Assembly (NCBI RefSeq): GCF_019492185.1
Contig: NZ_JAICCF010000004.1
Span: forward strand, 1,116,001 to 1,180,000
Direction of reading: 5' to 3'
Length of the DNA: 64,000 nt
Source of the DNA: Chitinophaga rhizophila
GTDB taxonomy: Bacteria > Bacteroidota > Bacteroidia > Chitinophagales > Chitinophagaceae
Made by a program: the position numbers and the translations under genes. This document shows positions 52,792 through 61,542 of this stretch, piece by piece. Numbering within the stretch: the first letter of the stretch is position 1; every line of letters begins with the position of its first letter. The notes under the pieces were generated by a model. That model saw nothing but the letters and a program-made list of their open reading frames with translations. It did not search any database and had not been told where the DNA came from.

Positions 52792-55038
52792 TTAAAGTTT
52801 TGACCATTTTAACCGTAAACTATTACCCACTACAGATACTGAACTTAACGCCATTGCCGCCCCGGCAATCATCGGGTTGAGTAGAAATCCGTTGATGGGG
52901 TATAAAATACCCGCAGCGAGTGGTATGCCGATCAGGTTGTAGATAAATGCCCAGAAAAGATTCTGGCGGATTGTGCGCACTGTCGCACGAGATAACTGCA
53001 ATGCTTTCGGTATCACATTCAGATCTGATGTAATCAGCGTAATCTTAGCCACATCCATGGCAATATCAGTTCCCTTACCCATGGCAATACTGACATCTGC
53101 CTGGGCTAATGCATGACTGTCATTGATACCATCACCTGCCATTGCCACTACCCGCCCCTCCTGCTGCAACGCTTTGACAAACGCCGCTTTCTCTGCTGGC
53201 AACACGCCCGCTTTAAAGTGGCTGATGCCTGTCTGACGGGCAACCGCAGCTGCTGTATGCTCATGATCGCCAGTCAGCATATACACTGTGATACCTCGCG
53301 CCTGTAGTGTAGCCACTGCTGCGGCTGAGGTCTCTTTTATCTGATCCTCTACGGCATAAATAGCCAGCACATGCCCATTTCCAGCAAAGGCCACTACTGT
53401 TCTCGCAGCTGTCTGCCACTCATTGATTGTCTTTACCAGGGTCGCATCTGGCACAATACCATTGGCTTGTAGTAACGCCAGATTACCGGCCATATATCTC
53501 ACACTTTCATAATCTGCCTGAATACCCTTGCCTGTGATGCTTTCTATTGCCGAAAGCTGTATTGCGGGCAGCGCAATAACACCCTTATTCGTTAACTCTT
53601 TCACAATAGCTGCTGCAAGCGGATGCTCAGATTGCTGTTCCATTGTCAGCAGTATACTAGATAAGTTATTTTTTTCATCGTCACCTGTCAGCCAAACACT
53701 ATCCGTCACTACCGGCTTACCTACAGTGATGGTACCTGTCTTATCGAGTACCAGCGCATTTACCTTATGCGCCAGTTCCAGACTTTCTGCATCCCTGATC
53801 AGCATGTTGTGCGCTGCGCCCTTCCCTACACCTACCATAATTGCGGTAGGCGTAGCCAATCCTAATGCGCATGGACAGGCAATAACCAGAACTGTTACTG
53901 CTGCCAGCAATCCATGTGTAAATGCATTCTCTCCACCTACCACCATCCAGATCACGAATGTGAGCAGGGCTATACCCATAACAACCGGTACAAAGATACC
54001 GGCTACCTTATCTACCAGTTGTTGCACCGGCGCTCTGCTACCCTGCGCCTCTCTGACCATGCGGATGATCTGCGCCAGCACGGTTTCGCCACCTACCTTC
54101 TCTGCGGTGAAATGGAAGCTACCCTGCTGATTAATCGTGCCTGCAAACACCGCAGTGCCTGACTCTTTCAATACTGGTACCGGTTCGCCGGTAATCATAC
54201 TCTCGTCTACCCAGGAACTGCCGCTATTCACCATCCCGTCTACCGGTATGCGGGCTCCGGGTTTAACGAGTAATACATCACCTTTCTGAACATTCTGTAA
54301 AGGTATTTCTTTCACTCCCGTGCCACCTGCCTCTATGAGAAACGCCTTTGCCGGCTGCAATCCCACAAGTTTCTTCAAAGCAGTAGATGTATTCGATTTT
54401 GCTTTTTCTTCCAGCAACCGGCCTAATGAAATAAATGCAATAATTACCGCTGCTGCTTCATAGTATACATGCGGATGCAAGCCCCTGGCATGCCAGTAAG
54501 ATGGCCATACGGTGTTAAATAGACTAAACAACCAGGCAATACCGGTACTAAGCGCAACAAGCGTATCCATATTAGCCTTACGATGAGTACTCTGTTTCCA
54601 GGCATTTATAAAGAATTGCCGGCCTAAATAAAAAATCACGGGTGTTGACAATAGCAGCATTACCCAATTAGCATAGGGCATGTTCATAAAAAACATTCCG
54701 ATTATTACCACCGGAACCGACAATAATAAGGCGGCGATGGTGCGCTGCTTCAAAACTTTATAATGGCTTATCTGCGCCTGTTCCTGCACCTGCTCCCTAT
54801 TGCCCTCCTCTATTACCAGATCATAACCGATGCTACGGATAACATCACGCAAACCTTCAGGCGTAATACTGCCTGCATCATAGGTAACATGGGCGGTCTG
54901 ATCAGGATAGTTGACTGCCGCTTCGTGTACGCCTGCAGTAGATTGCAGCATAGATGTAACACTTGCCGCGCAGGAAGCACAGCTCATTTCGAGTACAGGA
55001 AAAATTTCTTTTATGATATGTCCGTTTGTCGTCGCCAT
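52792..55038 (-). CDS. copA: Copper-translocating P1B-type ATPase
   Basis: 748 aa from the ATG at 55038 (the TTG at 55047 is too near the promoter box). One N-terminal HMA domain (EMSCASCAASV near residue 17), eight transmembrane helices, the ion-binding CPCALGLATP near 390, the phosphorylation site DKTGTITVG, the HP motif (SEHPLA), GDGINDSHALAQA and the final MALSSVSVVGNSLRLK helix. Exports Cu(I) from the cytoplasm using ATP. Lies between the copper-sensing AraC gene and copZ. Confidence 0.95.
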   Translation of the reverse strand: MATTNGHIIKEIFPVLEMSCASCAASVTSMLQSTAGVHEAAVNYPDQTAHVTYDAGSITPEGLRDVIRSIGYDLVIEEGNREQVQEQAQISHYKVLKQRTIAALLLSVPVVIIGMFFMNMPYANWVMLLLSTPVIFYLGRQFFINAWKQSTHRKANMDTLVALSTGIAWLFSLFNTVWPSYWHARGLHPHVYYEAAAVIIAFISLGRLLEEKAKSNTSTALKKLVGLQPAKAFLIEAGGTGVKEIPLQNVQKGDVLLVKPGARIPVDGMVNSGSSWVDESMITGEPVPVLKESGTAVFAGTINQQGSFHFTAEKVGGETVLAQIIRMVREAQGSRAPVQQLVDKVAGIFVPVVMGIALLTFVIWMVVGGENAFTHGLLAAVTVLVIACPCALGLATPTAIMVGVGKGAAHNMLIRDAESLELAHKVNALVLDKTGTITVGKPVVTDSVWLTGDDEKNNLSSILLTMEQQSEHPLAAAIVKELTNKGVIALPAIQLSAIESITGKGIQADYESVRYMAGNLALLQANGIVPDATLVKTINEWQTAARTVVAFAGNGHVLAIYAVEDQIKETSAAAVATLQARGITVYMLTGDHEHTAAAVARQTGISHFKAGVLPAEKAAFVKALQQEGRVVAMAGDGINDSHALAQADVSIAMGKGTDIAMDVAKITLITSDLNVIPKALQLSRATVRTIRQNLFWAFIYNLIGIPLAAGILYPINGFLLNPMIAGAAMALSSVSVVGNSLRLKWSKL

Positions 55039-55055
55039 ATTGCCCAAGCTTTTCG

Positions 55056-55063
55056 CAAAGCTA
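55056..55063 (-). promoter_or_regulatory. Candidate -7 box of copA
   Basis: TAGCTTTG on the minus strand, exact TAnnTTTG; the inferred start is about 11 nt before the copA ATG at 55038. No TTTG at -33, which is typical for promoters that need an activator. Confidence 0.5.
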
Positions 55064-55135
55064 CTGCGACGTGAGAGGTAGATTGTTATAGAATAAGGGG
55101 AATAATGTATAAAATTATGACTTTTACCTTCAGCA

Positions 55136-55151
55136 TGTCATTTGGATGACA
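55136..55151. promoter_or_regulatory. Short inverted repeat near copA promoter
   Basis: TGTCAT-TTGG-ATGACA, a perfect 6-bp inverted repeat, 2 bp from the regulator stop and about 73 bp upstream of the copA -7 box. It could be an operator for the AraC-type regulator or a weak hairpin; not decidable here. Confidence 0.35.
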
Positions 55152-55152
55152 A

Positions 55153-55716
55153 CTATACTTTGTCCAATGGCTTTCTGTCATTGTGTTTCAGCTGCCTGTA
55201 ACCGGAAGGAGTCATCCCGGTAATCTTCTTGAACTGCTGGGACAAGTGCTGTACACTGCTATATCCCATATTAAAGGCAATTTCACTGAGATTCATCTCG
55301 TCATATTGCAGCAACTCCTTCACTCTTTCTATTCGCTGAAGGATCACATATTTTTCGATGGTCAATCCTTCCGTCGATGAAAACAATGTCGAAAGGTAAT
55401 GATAGTCAACGTTCAAAGCTTCCTGTAGTACAACAGACAATTTGGTATTCAGGACGTCATTATCGCTGCCATGAATGAGCCTGATAATCGTTGTTTTAAT
55501 CTTCTCAATCAATGTGGTTTTCTTATCATCAAGTAATTCAAAACCAAGTTCATGCAGCTGTTGACCAAGCACACTCAGTTGCTCAGGAGCAGGTGCCTGT
55601 TCCAATTCCACATCCCCCAGCTCGATCCGTGAGTAAGGTATCTTCAACTTTTCCAATTCCTGCTGCACCACCAGAATACAGCGGTTACAGACCATATTTT
55701 TTATAAACAGATGCAT
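55153..55716 (-). CDS. AraC-family regulator with N-terminal metal-binding HMA-like domain
   Basis: 187 aa from the ATG at 55716 (MHLFIKN); an ATG at 55725 and a TTG at 55737 are upstream, but the latter lies inside the promoter. N-terminal ferredoxin-like domain (about 1-65) with MVCNRC, a CxxC site like that of HMA proteins. C-terminal AraC HTH pair (about 85-187): VDYHYLSTLFSSTEGLTIEKYVILQRIERVKELL and LSEIAFNMGYSSVQHLSQQFKKITGMTPSGYRQL. Proposed to sense Cu(I) directly and activate copA-copZ, since the copA promoter has no -33 box. Fused copper sensing of this sort is inferred from context. Confidence 0.82.
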   Translation of the reverse strand: MHLFIKNMVCNRCILVVQQELEKLKIPYSRIELGDVELEQAPAPEQLSVLGQQLHELGFELLDDKKTTLIEKIKTTIIRLIHGSDNDVLNTKLSVVLQEALNVDYHYLSTLFSSTEGLTIEKYVILQRIERVKELLQYDEMNLSEIAFNMGYSSVQHLSQQFKKITGMTPSGYRQLKHNDRKPLDKV

Positions 55717-55734
55717 GAATCCCATTTGAAGTGA

Positions 55735-55767
55735 CAAAGTTAGCTGATAAAATGAAGACTACCTCAA
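55735..55767 (-). promoter_or_regulatory. Promoter of the copper regulator gene
   Basis: TAACTTTG (55742-55735, minus) with TTG at 55767-55765 after 22 bp. The start of transcription would be near 55729, which rules out translation from the TTG at 55737 and supports the ATG at 55725 or 55716. Confidence 0.5.
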
Positions 55768-55854
55768 TCAGGTAAAAACGCGCAGACAACAGTTTCCCGT
55801 AATTAGACAAGCAGAAGCTTTAAAACAGGTATATATTTATTAATTTTAACGATC

Positions 55855-56706
55855 ATGAAAAATCATTCATACTTTTTGTTAGCGCTGGCACTTGCCGGTT
55901 GCGTAGAGAACAAACAACAGGAGCAACAGGCTGACAATACCGTTCAGCAGGCAGAAAAACCAGCTGTAACCAAGCCTTCGAAAGCGCCTGCTACCCCGGC
56001 AGTTAAACACCCCCTCCCTGAGAAGATAGTACGTGAAAGGGCTTCGGGAACAGTAACGCTGCTGGATGCCGCTAACGGTAAGCCGGTTGCTGAGGTCAAT
56101 GACAACGTAGAACTTGAAGCAGGTATTCCTGAAAAAGGATGGTCTGCCACGCTGGTGACTACGGAACTGACAGCTAACCAGGAAGAAGGTCAGATATTGA
56201 AGAAAGGTACTCCTATTATTGCGGATGGTAAAACTGTCGGCAAATTATTAAAGGACGTAGAAATTGAAATGACTTATAAAAATGATAAAGGCGTTCATAC
56301 AGGCGTATTCCATGCGGCGGTTCAGCAAAGTAGTATTAAGCCTGCATCTGTTATTGAGAATGCATTAGCAGCTTATCTGAAGCAGCATCCTGAACGTACG
56401 AAGTCTGATATGCAGTCTTTTATCAAACAGTTCCAACTGGAAGCCCTGGACAATAGCGCGCCGTTCAAAGAATACTATAATTACGAGAGCGCTGCAGACG
56501 ATCCCTCTCCCGGATTCCGTACTGTACTTGTATTCCATAAAGATAAGCTGATAGGTATAGTTGATTCCCGTAAAATACAGCTGGAAGGTGTAAAACATAC
56601 GCAGCTGGATCGTGGGTACAATGGTTATTTCTTTCCTGATACGGAAGAAGGTTTAAAAAAGAAGTACATAACAAAGTTCAATCAATTTGTTAACTCCGCA
56701 GACTAA
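55855..56706 (+). CDS. Lipoprotein of unknown function
   Basis: 283 aa. Lipobox LALAGC (Cys16), followed by a Gln/Lys/Pro/Ala-rich linker (about 17-58) and a mixed alpha/beta domain. Motifs such as TVTLLDAANGKPVAEV and FRTVLVFHKDKLIGIVDSRKIQLEG look like SH3-like or stress-response lipoprotein strands, but I cannot name a family. Divergent from the copper regulator (138 bp apart) and convergent with the hybrid kinase; no visible link to either. Confidence 0.65.
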   Translation: MKNHSYFLLALALAGCVENKQQEQQADNTVQQAEKPAVTKPSKAPATPAVKHPLPEKIVRERASGTVTLLDAANGKPVAEVNDNVELEAGIPEKGWSATLVTTELTANQEEGQILKKGTPIIADGKTVGKLLKDVEIEMTYKNDKGVHTGVFHAAVQQSSIKPASVIENALAAYLKQHPERTKSDMQSFIKQFQLEALDNSAPFKEYYNYESAADDPSPGFRTVLVFHKDKLIGIVDSRKIQLEGVKHTQLDRGYNGYFFPDTEEGLKKKYITKFNQFVNSAD

Positions 56707-56762
56707 ACATCAAAAAGGATCAGGAATGAGCGTCGTGCCCCTTCCTGATCCCTTATTGACAA

Positions 56763-59700
56763 TTATTTGTTGAGGTGTGCATAGTAAGTGATCTGCTCTT
56801 CCATCATCCGCACCACCAGCCCTGCTTCTGCCTGCATTTCTGCTATCAGCTGACTGAATTGCGGTTCACGTCTAACCGTTAAGGTATCCATCTGGTCTGC
56901 TATTCTGGCTAATTTTCCAAGGCCGATAATCTGAGAAGTACCCCTGATCTTATGGCCTATACGATTAATCCTCCTGATGTCTACCGTAGCAGCTGCCGCC
57001 TGGAGGTCTGTAACGGCCGTTTTTAGTTCATCAATGGTAAGTTTCAGCAATTGCTGCAGTACAGCGGTATCCTCACCCATCAGATAGTTTTCGAGGGTAC
57101 TTATATTAAAATGTTCTTCTTTCACAGATTGTTCTGTCACTGTTGATGAAGTATCTTCTTTAATTACAACTGTCAGCCATTTACGGAAGAGCTCCAGTAA
57201 CTTTTCCTGGATAAGCGGTTTGGCAATAAAGTCGTTCATGCCGGCATTGATACATTTTTCTCTTTCTCCTTTCAGGTTGCCAGCTGTCAATGCTATGATG
57301 GGAATACGTTGGGCCCCTTTGATTTCACGGATGCTGGCAGTCGCTTCATACCCATTCATAAGGGGCATCTGTATATCCATCAGGATCAGGTCAGGAAGTT
57401 GCGCACGGCAGATGCGGATAGCCTCAATACCATCCTGTGCCTCATAAATTCGTGCATCATGGGCAATACGTTTCACCACAGTGGTCGCCAGCAGCATATT
57501 GATAGGGTTATCTTCCACAATAAGGATATTCAACCGTCCGCCAATCCACTGATCGGATTTCTGTACCACTTGCTGACGAAATTTCTTTTCATTTTTCAGT
57601 AATAGTGAGAGACTATTATATAATTCATGAATCTTGATAGGCTTCACCATCCGATGCCCGATACGCAGCTGTTCGCACGCGGCAATGATCTTTTCATCGT
57701 CAGAGGAACTATGTAAGAGAATGATACCTTGTTCGTAGGGAAGCACACCAAAATGATTTCTAATCCTTCTTACCGTATCCAGTCCGTCCATATAAGGCAT
57801 GTGATAGTCCATCAGTATTACATCATAACGATAATTCTGCGCCAGTAGCTCCAGTGCTTCAAATCCGCTGCGGGCCTCGGTACAGGAGATGCCTTTGTCT
57901 GACAACATATCCTTTAAGATACGGCGGTTATTATCATTATCATCCACTATCAACACCTCATTGATGTGCTGCAGACTATTCCAATCATCGGGAGCCGCAT
58001 CCATCGTGGCCAGTATAATATCAAAATAGAAGGTGCTGCCAGCTCCGACCTGGCTATCAATATGCAGTTCGCTGCCCATCAGGTCCAGTAACTTGTTAGA
58101 GATGGTAAGACCGAGTCCTGTACCTCCATATTTCTTAGTAGTAGAGGCATCTTCCTGACGGAATGCTTCAAATATCTTCACCCGTTTTTCCGGCTTGATA
58201 CCAATGCCAGTGTCTCTGACTGCAAAACGTACGCTGGCCTTGTCTTCATCAAGCATTTGCAGTAATTCAACCTTTAGTTCTATTTCTCCGTTACCGGTAA
58301 ATTTAACAGCGTTCCCCAGGAGATTAATAAGGACCTGCTTGAGTCTGACCTCATCAAACCAGGCAAAGCGTGGTAATTCTGAAGAGACATTAAGCAACAT
58401 CTCCAAACCTTTGTGCTGCGCCTGAAAACTAACAATATCGCTTACCTGACTGCTGAACTCATACAGGTCATATTTATCAATGTCTAATTCCAGTTTACCT
58501 GATTCTATCTTAGAGAAGTCGAGAATATCATTGATGATACTTAGAAGTGCGTTAGCCGATTGATTAACGATAGAAAGGTACTGATGCTGCGTTTCGTTGA
58601 GAGATGTCTTCAGAACAAGTTCTGTAAAGCCGATCACACCATTAAGCGGTGTTCTGATTTCATGGCTCATATTGGCCAGAAACTCTGACTTTGCCATATT
58701 GGCTTGCTCTGCTAATAGTTTGGCAGCTGCCAGACTTGACTTCTGAGAGATCAGCTCCCGTTCTGCTTCTTTTGTCGGAGTAATATCCTGGAATGTGCCA
58801 TACAATCGCCTGATACTGCCATTTTCAAACTCTGCATTCCCGATAGCCCGTACCCATAATTCTTTACCAGCCGCAGTAATAATCTGTAGTTCCAGGTCCC
58901 AGGAACGTCCGGATTCAACAATATCCCGAAGTGCGGCAGTGATCTTCTCCCTGCTAACACCTTCTTTATAAAAGGCAATAGCAGATGCCAGCGTTGGCTG
59001 GAATGAAGGAGGTACATCGTGAATCTCTTTGGTAACAGCCGACCAGAACAGCTCCTTTGTTACAAGATCCGCTTCCCATCCTCCGATGCGCGATAGCTGG
59101 CTGGTGCGTTCTAATATTTCACGTGTACGTTTAAGGTCTCTTTCCAATACCTGCCTCTCCGTTACATCAACAGCATTGCCGATGACATAAGATTCTCCTT
59201 TTATATTACGGAATAGCACATTATTGTACAACACCGATCCCATTGTTCCATCCTTGTGGATGTTGGTCATTAGTCCGTGTGCCTTACCTTCAGTATGGAT
59301 CCTTCGCAGATAGTGCCGTACCTCACTGTGATACTTGGCGGGAACGATATCAAACAAGGTCATACCCGTCATTTCCCGGCAGCTGTATCCCAGCATAGTA
59401 GCACTCGCATTATTGACGGTTAACAGCACACCATCGAGGTCATGCGTACACATCAGGCCGTGGGAATGTTCAAAGAAAGCGCGGAAATTACGCTCGCTGT
59501 CCAGCAATTCCTCGTAATGATAGTGATCGGAGATATGAGTAATGATTTCTGATACCAGTAATGTAATGGCTTTTTCCTGGCGGGCATCCAGCTCGCGGAG
59601 ACGGCTATCGGAGAGAGACAGCGTACCAATCAACTGACCCTGATTGTGACGCAGATCGTAGACGCGAAGGAACTTCGCTTCATCTGGAGTTGTAGGAATA

Positions 59701-59825
59701 CCGTAGGCAATGACAACGGATTGCTGTTGTTCATCACTGACAGAGATCGTTGCTACCTGTACATCGCAAATCAGCGCGGCTAATTCAGTTAATCTACTTA
59801 ATTCCTTTTGTAGTATTGCATTCAA
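56763..59825 (-). CDS. Hybrid sensor histidine kinase/response regulator
   Basis: 1,020 aa phosphorelay protein. Order: short GAF-like N-terminus (1-100), two PAS/PAC domains (about 110-235 and 245-365), HisKA with ANMSHEIRTPLNGVIGFTEL near 392, HATPase (LINLLGNAVKFTG, DTGIGI, GTGLGLTIS), first receiver (VDDNDNNRR; Asp in LMDYHMPYMDG near 682), second receiver (EDNPINMLL; Asp in LMDIQMPLMNG near 820) and a C-terminal Hpt domain with phospho-His in GHKIRGTSQIIG near 965. Soluble. The start is a TTG at 59825: no ATG precedes the GAF part and a stop lies two codons upstream. Target unknown. Confidence 0.9.
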   Translation of the reverse strand: MNAILQKELSRLTELAALICDVQVATISVSDEQQQSVVIAYGIPTTPDEAKFLRVYDLRHNQGQLIGTLSLSDSRLRELDARQEKAITLLVSEIITHISDHYHYEELLDSERNFRAFFEHSHGLMCTHDLDGVLLTVNNASATMLGYSCREMTGMTLFDIVPAKYHSEVRHYLRRIHTEGKAHGLMTNIHKDGTMGSVLYNNVLFRNIKGESYVIGNAVDVTERQVLERDLKRTREILERTSQLSRIGGWEADLVTKELFWSAVTKEIHDVPPSFQPTLASAIAFYKEGVSREKITAALRDIVESGRSWDLELQIITAAGKELWVRAIGNAEFENGSIRRLYGTFQDITPTKEAERELISQKSSLAAAKLLAEQANMAKSEFLANMSHEIRTPLNGVIGFTELVLKTSLNETQHQYLSIVNQSANALLSIINDILDFSKIESGKLELDIDKYDLYEFSSQVSDIVSFQAQHKGLEMLLNVSSELPRFAWFDEVRLKQVLINLLGNAVKFTGNGEIELKVELLQMLDEDKASVRFAVRDTGIGIKPEKRVKIFEAFRQEDASTTKKYGGTGLGLTISNKLLDLMGSELHIDSQVGAGSTFYFDIILATMDAAPDDWNSLQHINEVLIVDDNDNNRRILKDMLSDKGISCTEARSGFEALELLAQNYRYDVILMDYHMPYMDGLDTVRRIRNHFGVLPYEQGIILLHSSSDDEKIIAACEQLRIGHRMVKPIKIHELYNSLSLLLKNEKKFRQQVVQKSDQWIGGRLNILIVEDNPINMLLATTVVKRIAHDARIYEAQDGIEAIRICRAQLPDLILMDIQMPLMNGYEATASIREIKGAQRIPIIALTAGNLKGEREKCINAGMNDFIAKPLIQEKLLELFRKWLTVVIKEDTSSTVTEQSVKEEHFNISTLENYLMGEDTAVLQQLLKLTIDELKTAVTDLQAAAATVDIRRINRIGHKIRGTSQIIGLGKLARIADQMDTLTVRREPQFSQLIAEMQAEAGLVVRMMEEQITYYAHLNK

Positions 59826-60176
59826 ACACTAAATACTTTTCACTGTGGATGATAGATACACTTTTAATTTCCTGAATGTTTCTGTCGCAAAAGCCCCTTC
59901 TGTGTAGAGTTGTGAAGATACATAATTCTTCCCAACACGAAGTTTTAGGAGCAAGGAATTTAAGTGCCTTAGTAGGAGAATCACCCTGAAAGAGGCTTTA
60001 GAAAAGCCTTTGACTTAATAGAAGAAGAAGGTAGCTTATAGAAGAACCCGCTATCGAAATAAGATCTATCGCTGATCTACACAGTAATGAATCACATTAG
60101 TATTTTAGTTCTGTAACAAAAGGGATTTTCAAGAGAATTACTGGCAGGGCTGTATAGTCACTGATGGCTACTTTAG
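59826..60176. other. Gene-free stretch before the hybrid kinase
   Basis: No gene supported. Contains a small hairpin (AGGCTTT at 59993-59999 with AAAGCCT at 60003-60009) without a proper T run, and on the minus strand TAGTGTTTG immediately before the kinase start, one base longer than the -7 consensus. It is downstream of the exosortase stop on the same strand, so it may carry read-through. Confidence 0.4.
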
Positions 60177-61538
60177 TTACAGATAAACAGACAATAATCT
60201 TTTATCCAGCATCTCTCTGACGGCAAGCTGCAATTGTTCCTCTGTTGCAGCAGTTACATTCACCAGCGAATAGGGATGTGCGCCAAAAAGCACATCCCAT
60301 CGCCACTGCAGCTGGCTGTTGGTAATTACTAACCCGTTATCATACCACCAGGCAGTATACAATACAGCTTGCTCCTGTTGCAGCAAGGCTGTATAGATTG
60401 TATGTTCATTTACCGGCTGCTGCTGCACCTTGTGGAAATTATAACCACTCCCCTTCCAGCAAATCATAGGATGATGTTCTGTATAATAACTGGCGGGGAT
60501 ATGCTTGATATAAACGAGTAAACTATCGCTTTGCAAGCGGATGATATTGCCGGGCATTGGCGTAACATTAAACCCTGCAAGAGCAGGTGCATGCGGTGGG
60601 ACTACATTATCCGGCCCTTGCTGGTATCTGATGACACAGGCAGTCAGTATACATAAAGGCAGCAGTGTATTCAATGCAAACATCTTAACAGCAGATCGCA
60701 ACACATACCGGCGTCTGTGTAACTGCAAAGGTTGTCCATACCGGCTAACGGTCCACCGGGTCAGGTATACAGCCGGCACAATTACATACAATCCCAGGCA
60801 CATCATGCCCGCCATGTCATGCATAAAAGTATCCGGCATAATATGCAGCCATACAAGAAAAACAATACGCAATAGATTTGAGAAAATGTTCAGCAGCAAA
60901 AAGATTCCCAGCAAAGGCAGCAAGCGTTTCAGCGGAAGCGTCTTTCTCTCCCGGCGCTGATATAAGCCCACCAGCATAATACCGCACAGCAAAGACGTAA
61001 CCATCATCTGCAAGCCCATACATGCAGGATCTACCGAGAAGCCTGTGCCATTATGAACAATCATATTACCTTGCACGGTTACCTGTTCTCCCATCACAGC
61101 TATCGCTGCCCCCGCCCATTGGGTGAGTTGCAAACGTAGCGGGAAACTGAACACATTCATGACATATTCAAATAGCGGAGACATAACGATGAACACGCAC
61201 ACCGGCAGGGCATTGACCCTGCCGTAAAAGGTCTCAGCAAGGAAGAATAATCCCCCGACTACAGCAATAAACAACAGCGTTTTGGCAGGCATCACCAGGT
61301 ATATCATGGTCGCAAACGATGCTACCAGCAAAAAGCGCAAACTTCCTTTTTCAGCTGCGTTGAAGGTGGTTACCATACACAGCGCTACGATACCTAATAT
61401 AGTACCTGGGCCGCTCCAGATGATATACTGTTGTAAGCCAAAGTAAAGAACGGCCATGTAACATAGTACAGCAGCCAATGGCCAGCATCTACCAAGGTGC
61501 AGAAGCCTGATCGAAAATTTATAGAGTTGTTGCGTCAT
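60177..61538 (-). CDS. xrtN: Exosortase N (XrtN)
   Basis: 453 aa from the ATG at 61538. Polytopic membrane protein (about 8-10 helices) with the exosortase active-site set: Cys in DPACMGLQMM near residue 171, Arg in NLLRIVF near 223, and His in FMHDMAG near 239. A C-terminal non-membrane domain (about 330-453, DNVVPPHAPALAGF, YTAWWYDNGLV) is present. It should cleave the C-terminal sorting signal of its partner encoded just upstream. The 4-bp gap to the VIT-protein gene and that protein's tail support the XrtN assignment. Confidence 0.85.
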   Translation of the reverse strand: MTQQLYKFSIRLLHLGRCWPLAAVLCYMAVLYFGLQQYIIWSGPGTILGIVALCMVTTFNAAEKGSLRFLLVASFATMIYLVMPAKTLLFIAVVGGLFFLAETFYGRVNALPVCVFIVMSPLFEYVMNVFSFPLRLQLTQWAGAAIAVMGEQVTVQGNMIVHNGTGFSVDPACMGLQMMVTSLLCGIMLVGLYQRRERKTLPLKRLLPLLGIFLLLNIFSNLLRIVFLVWLHIMPDTFMHDMAGMMCLGLYVIVPAVYLTRWTVSRYGQPLQLHRRRYVLRSAVKMFALNTLLPLCILTACVIRYQQGPDNVVPPHAPALAGFNVTPMPGNIIRLQSDSLLVYIKHIPASYYTEHHPMICWKGSGYNFHKVQQQPVNEHTIYTALLQQEQAVLYTAWWYDNGLVITNSQLQWRWDVLFGAHPYSLVNVTAATEEQLQLAVREMLDKRLLSVYL

Positions 61539-61542
61539 GCTT

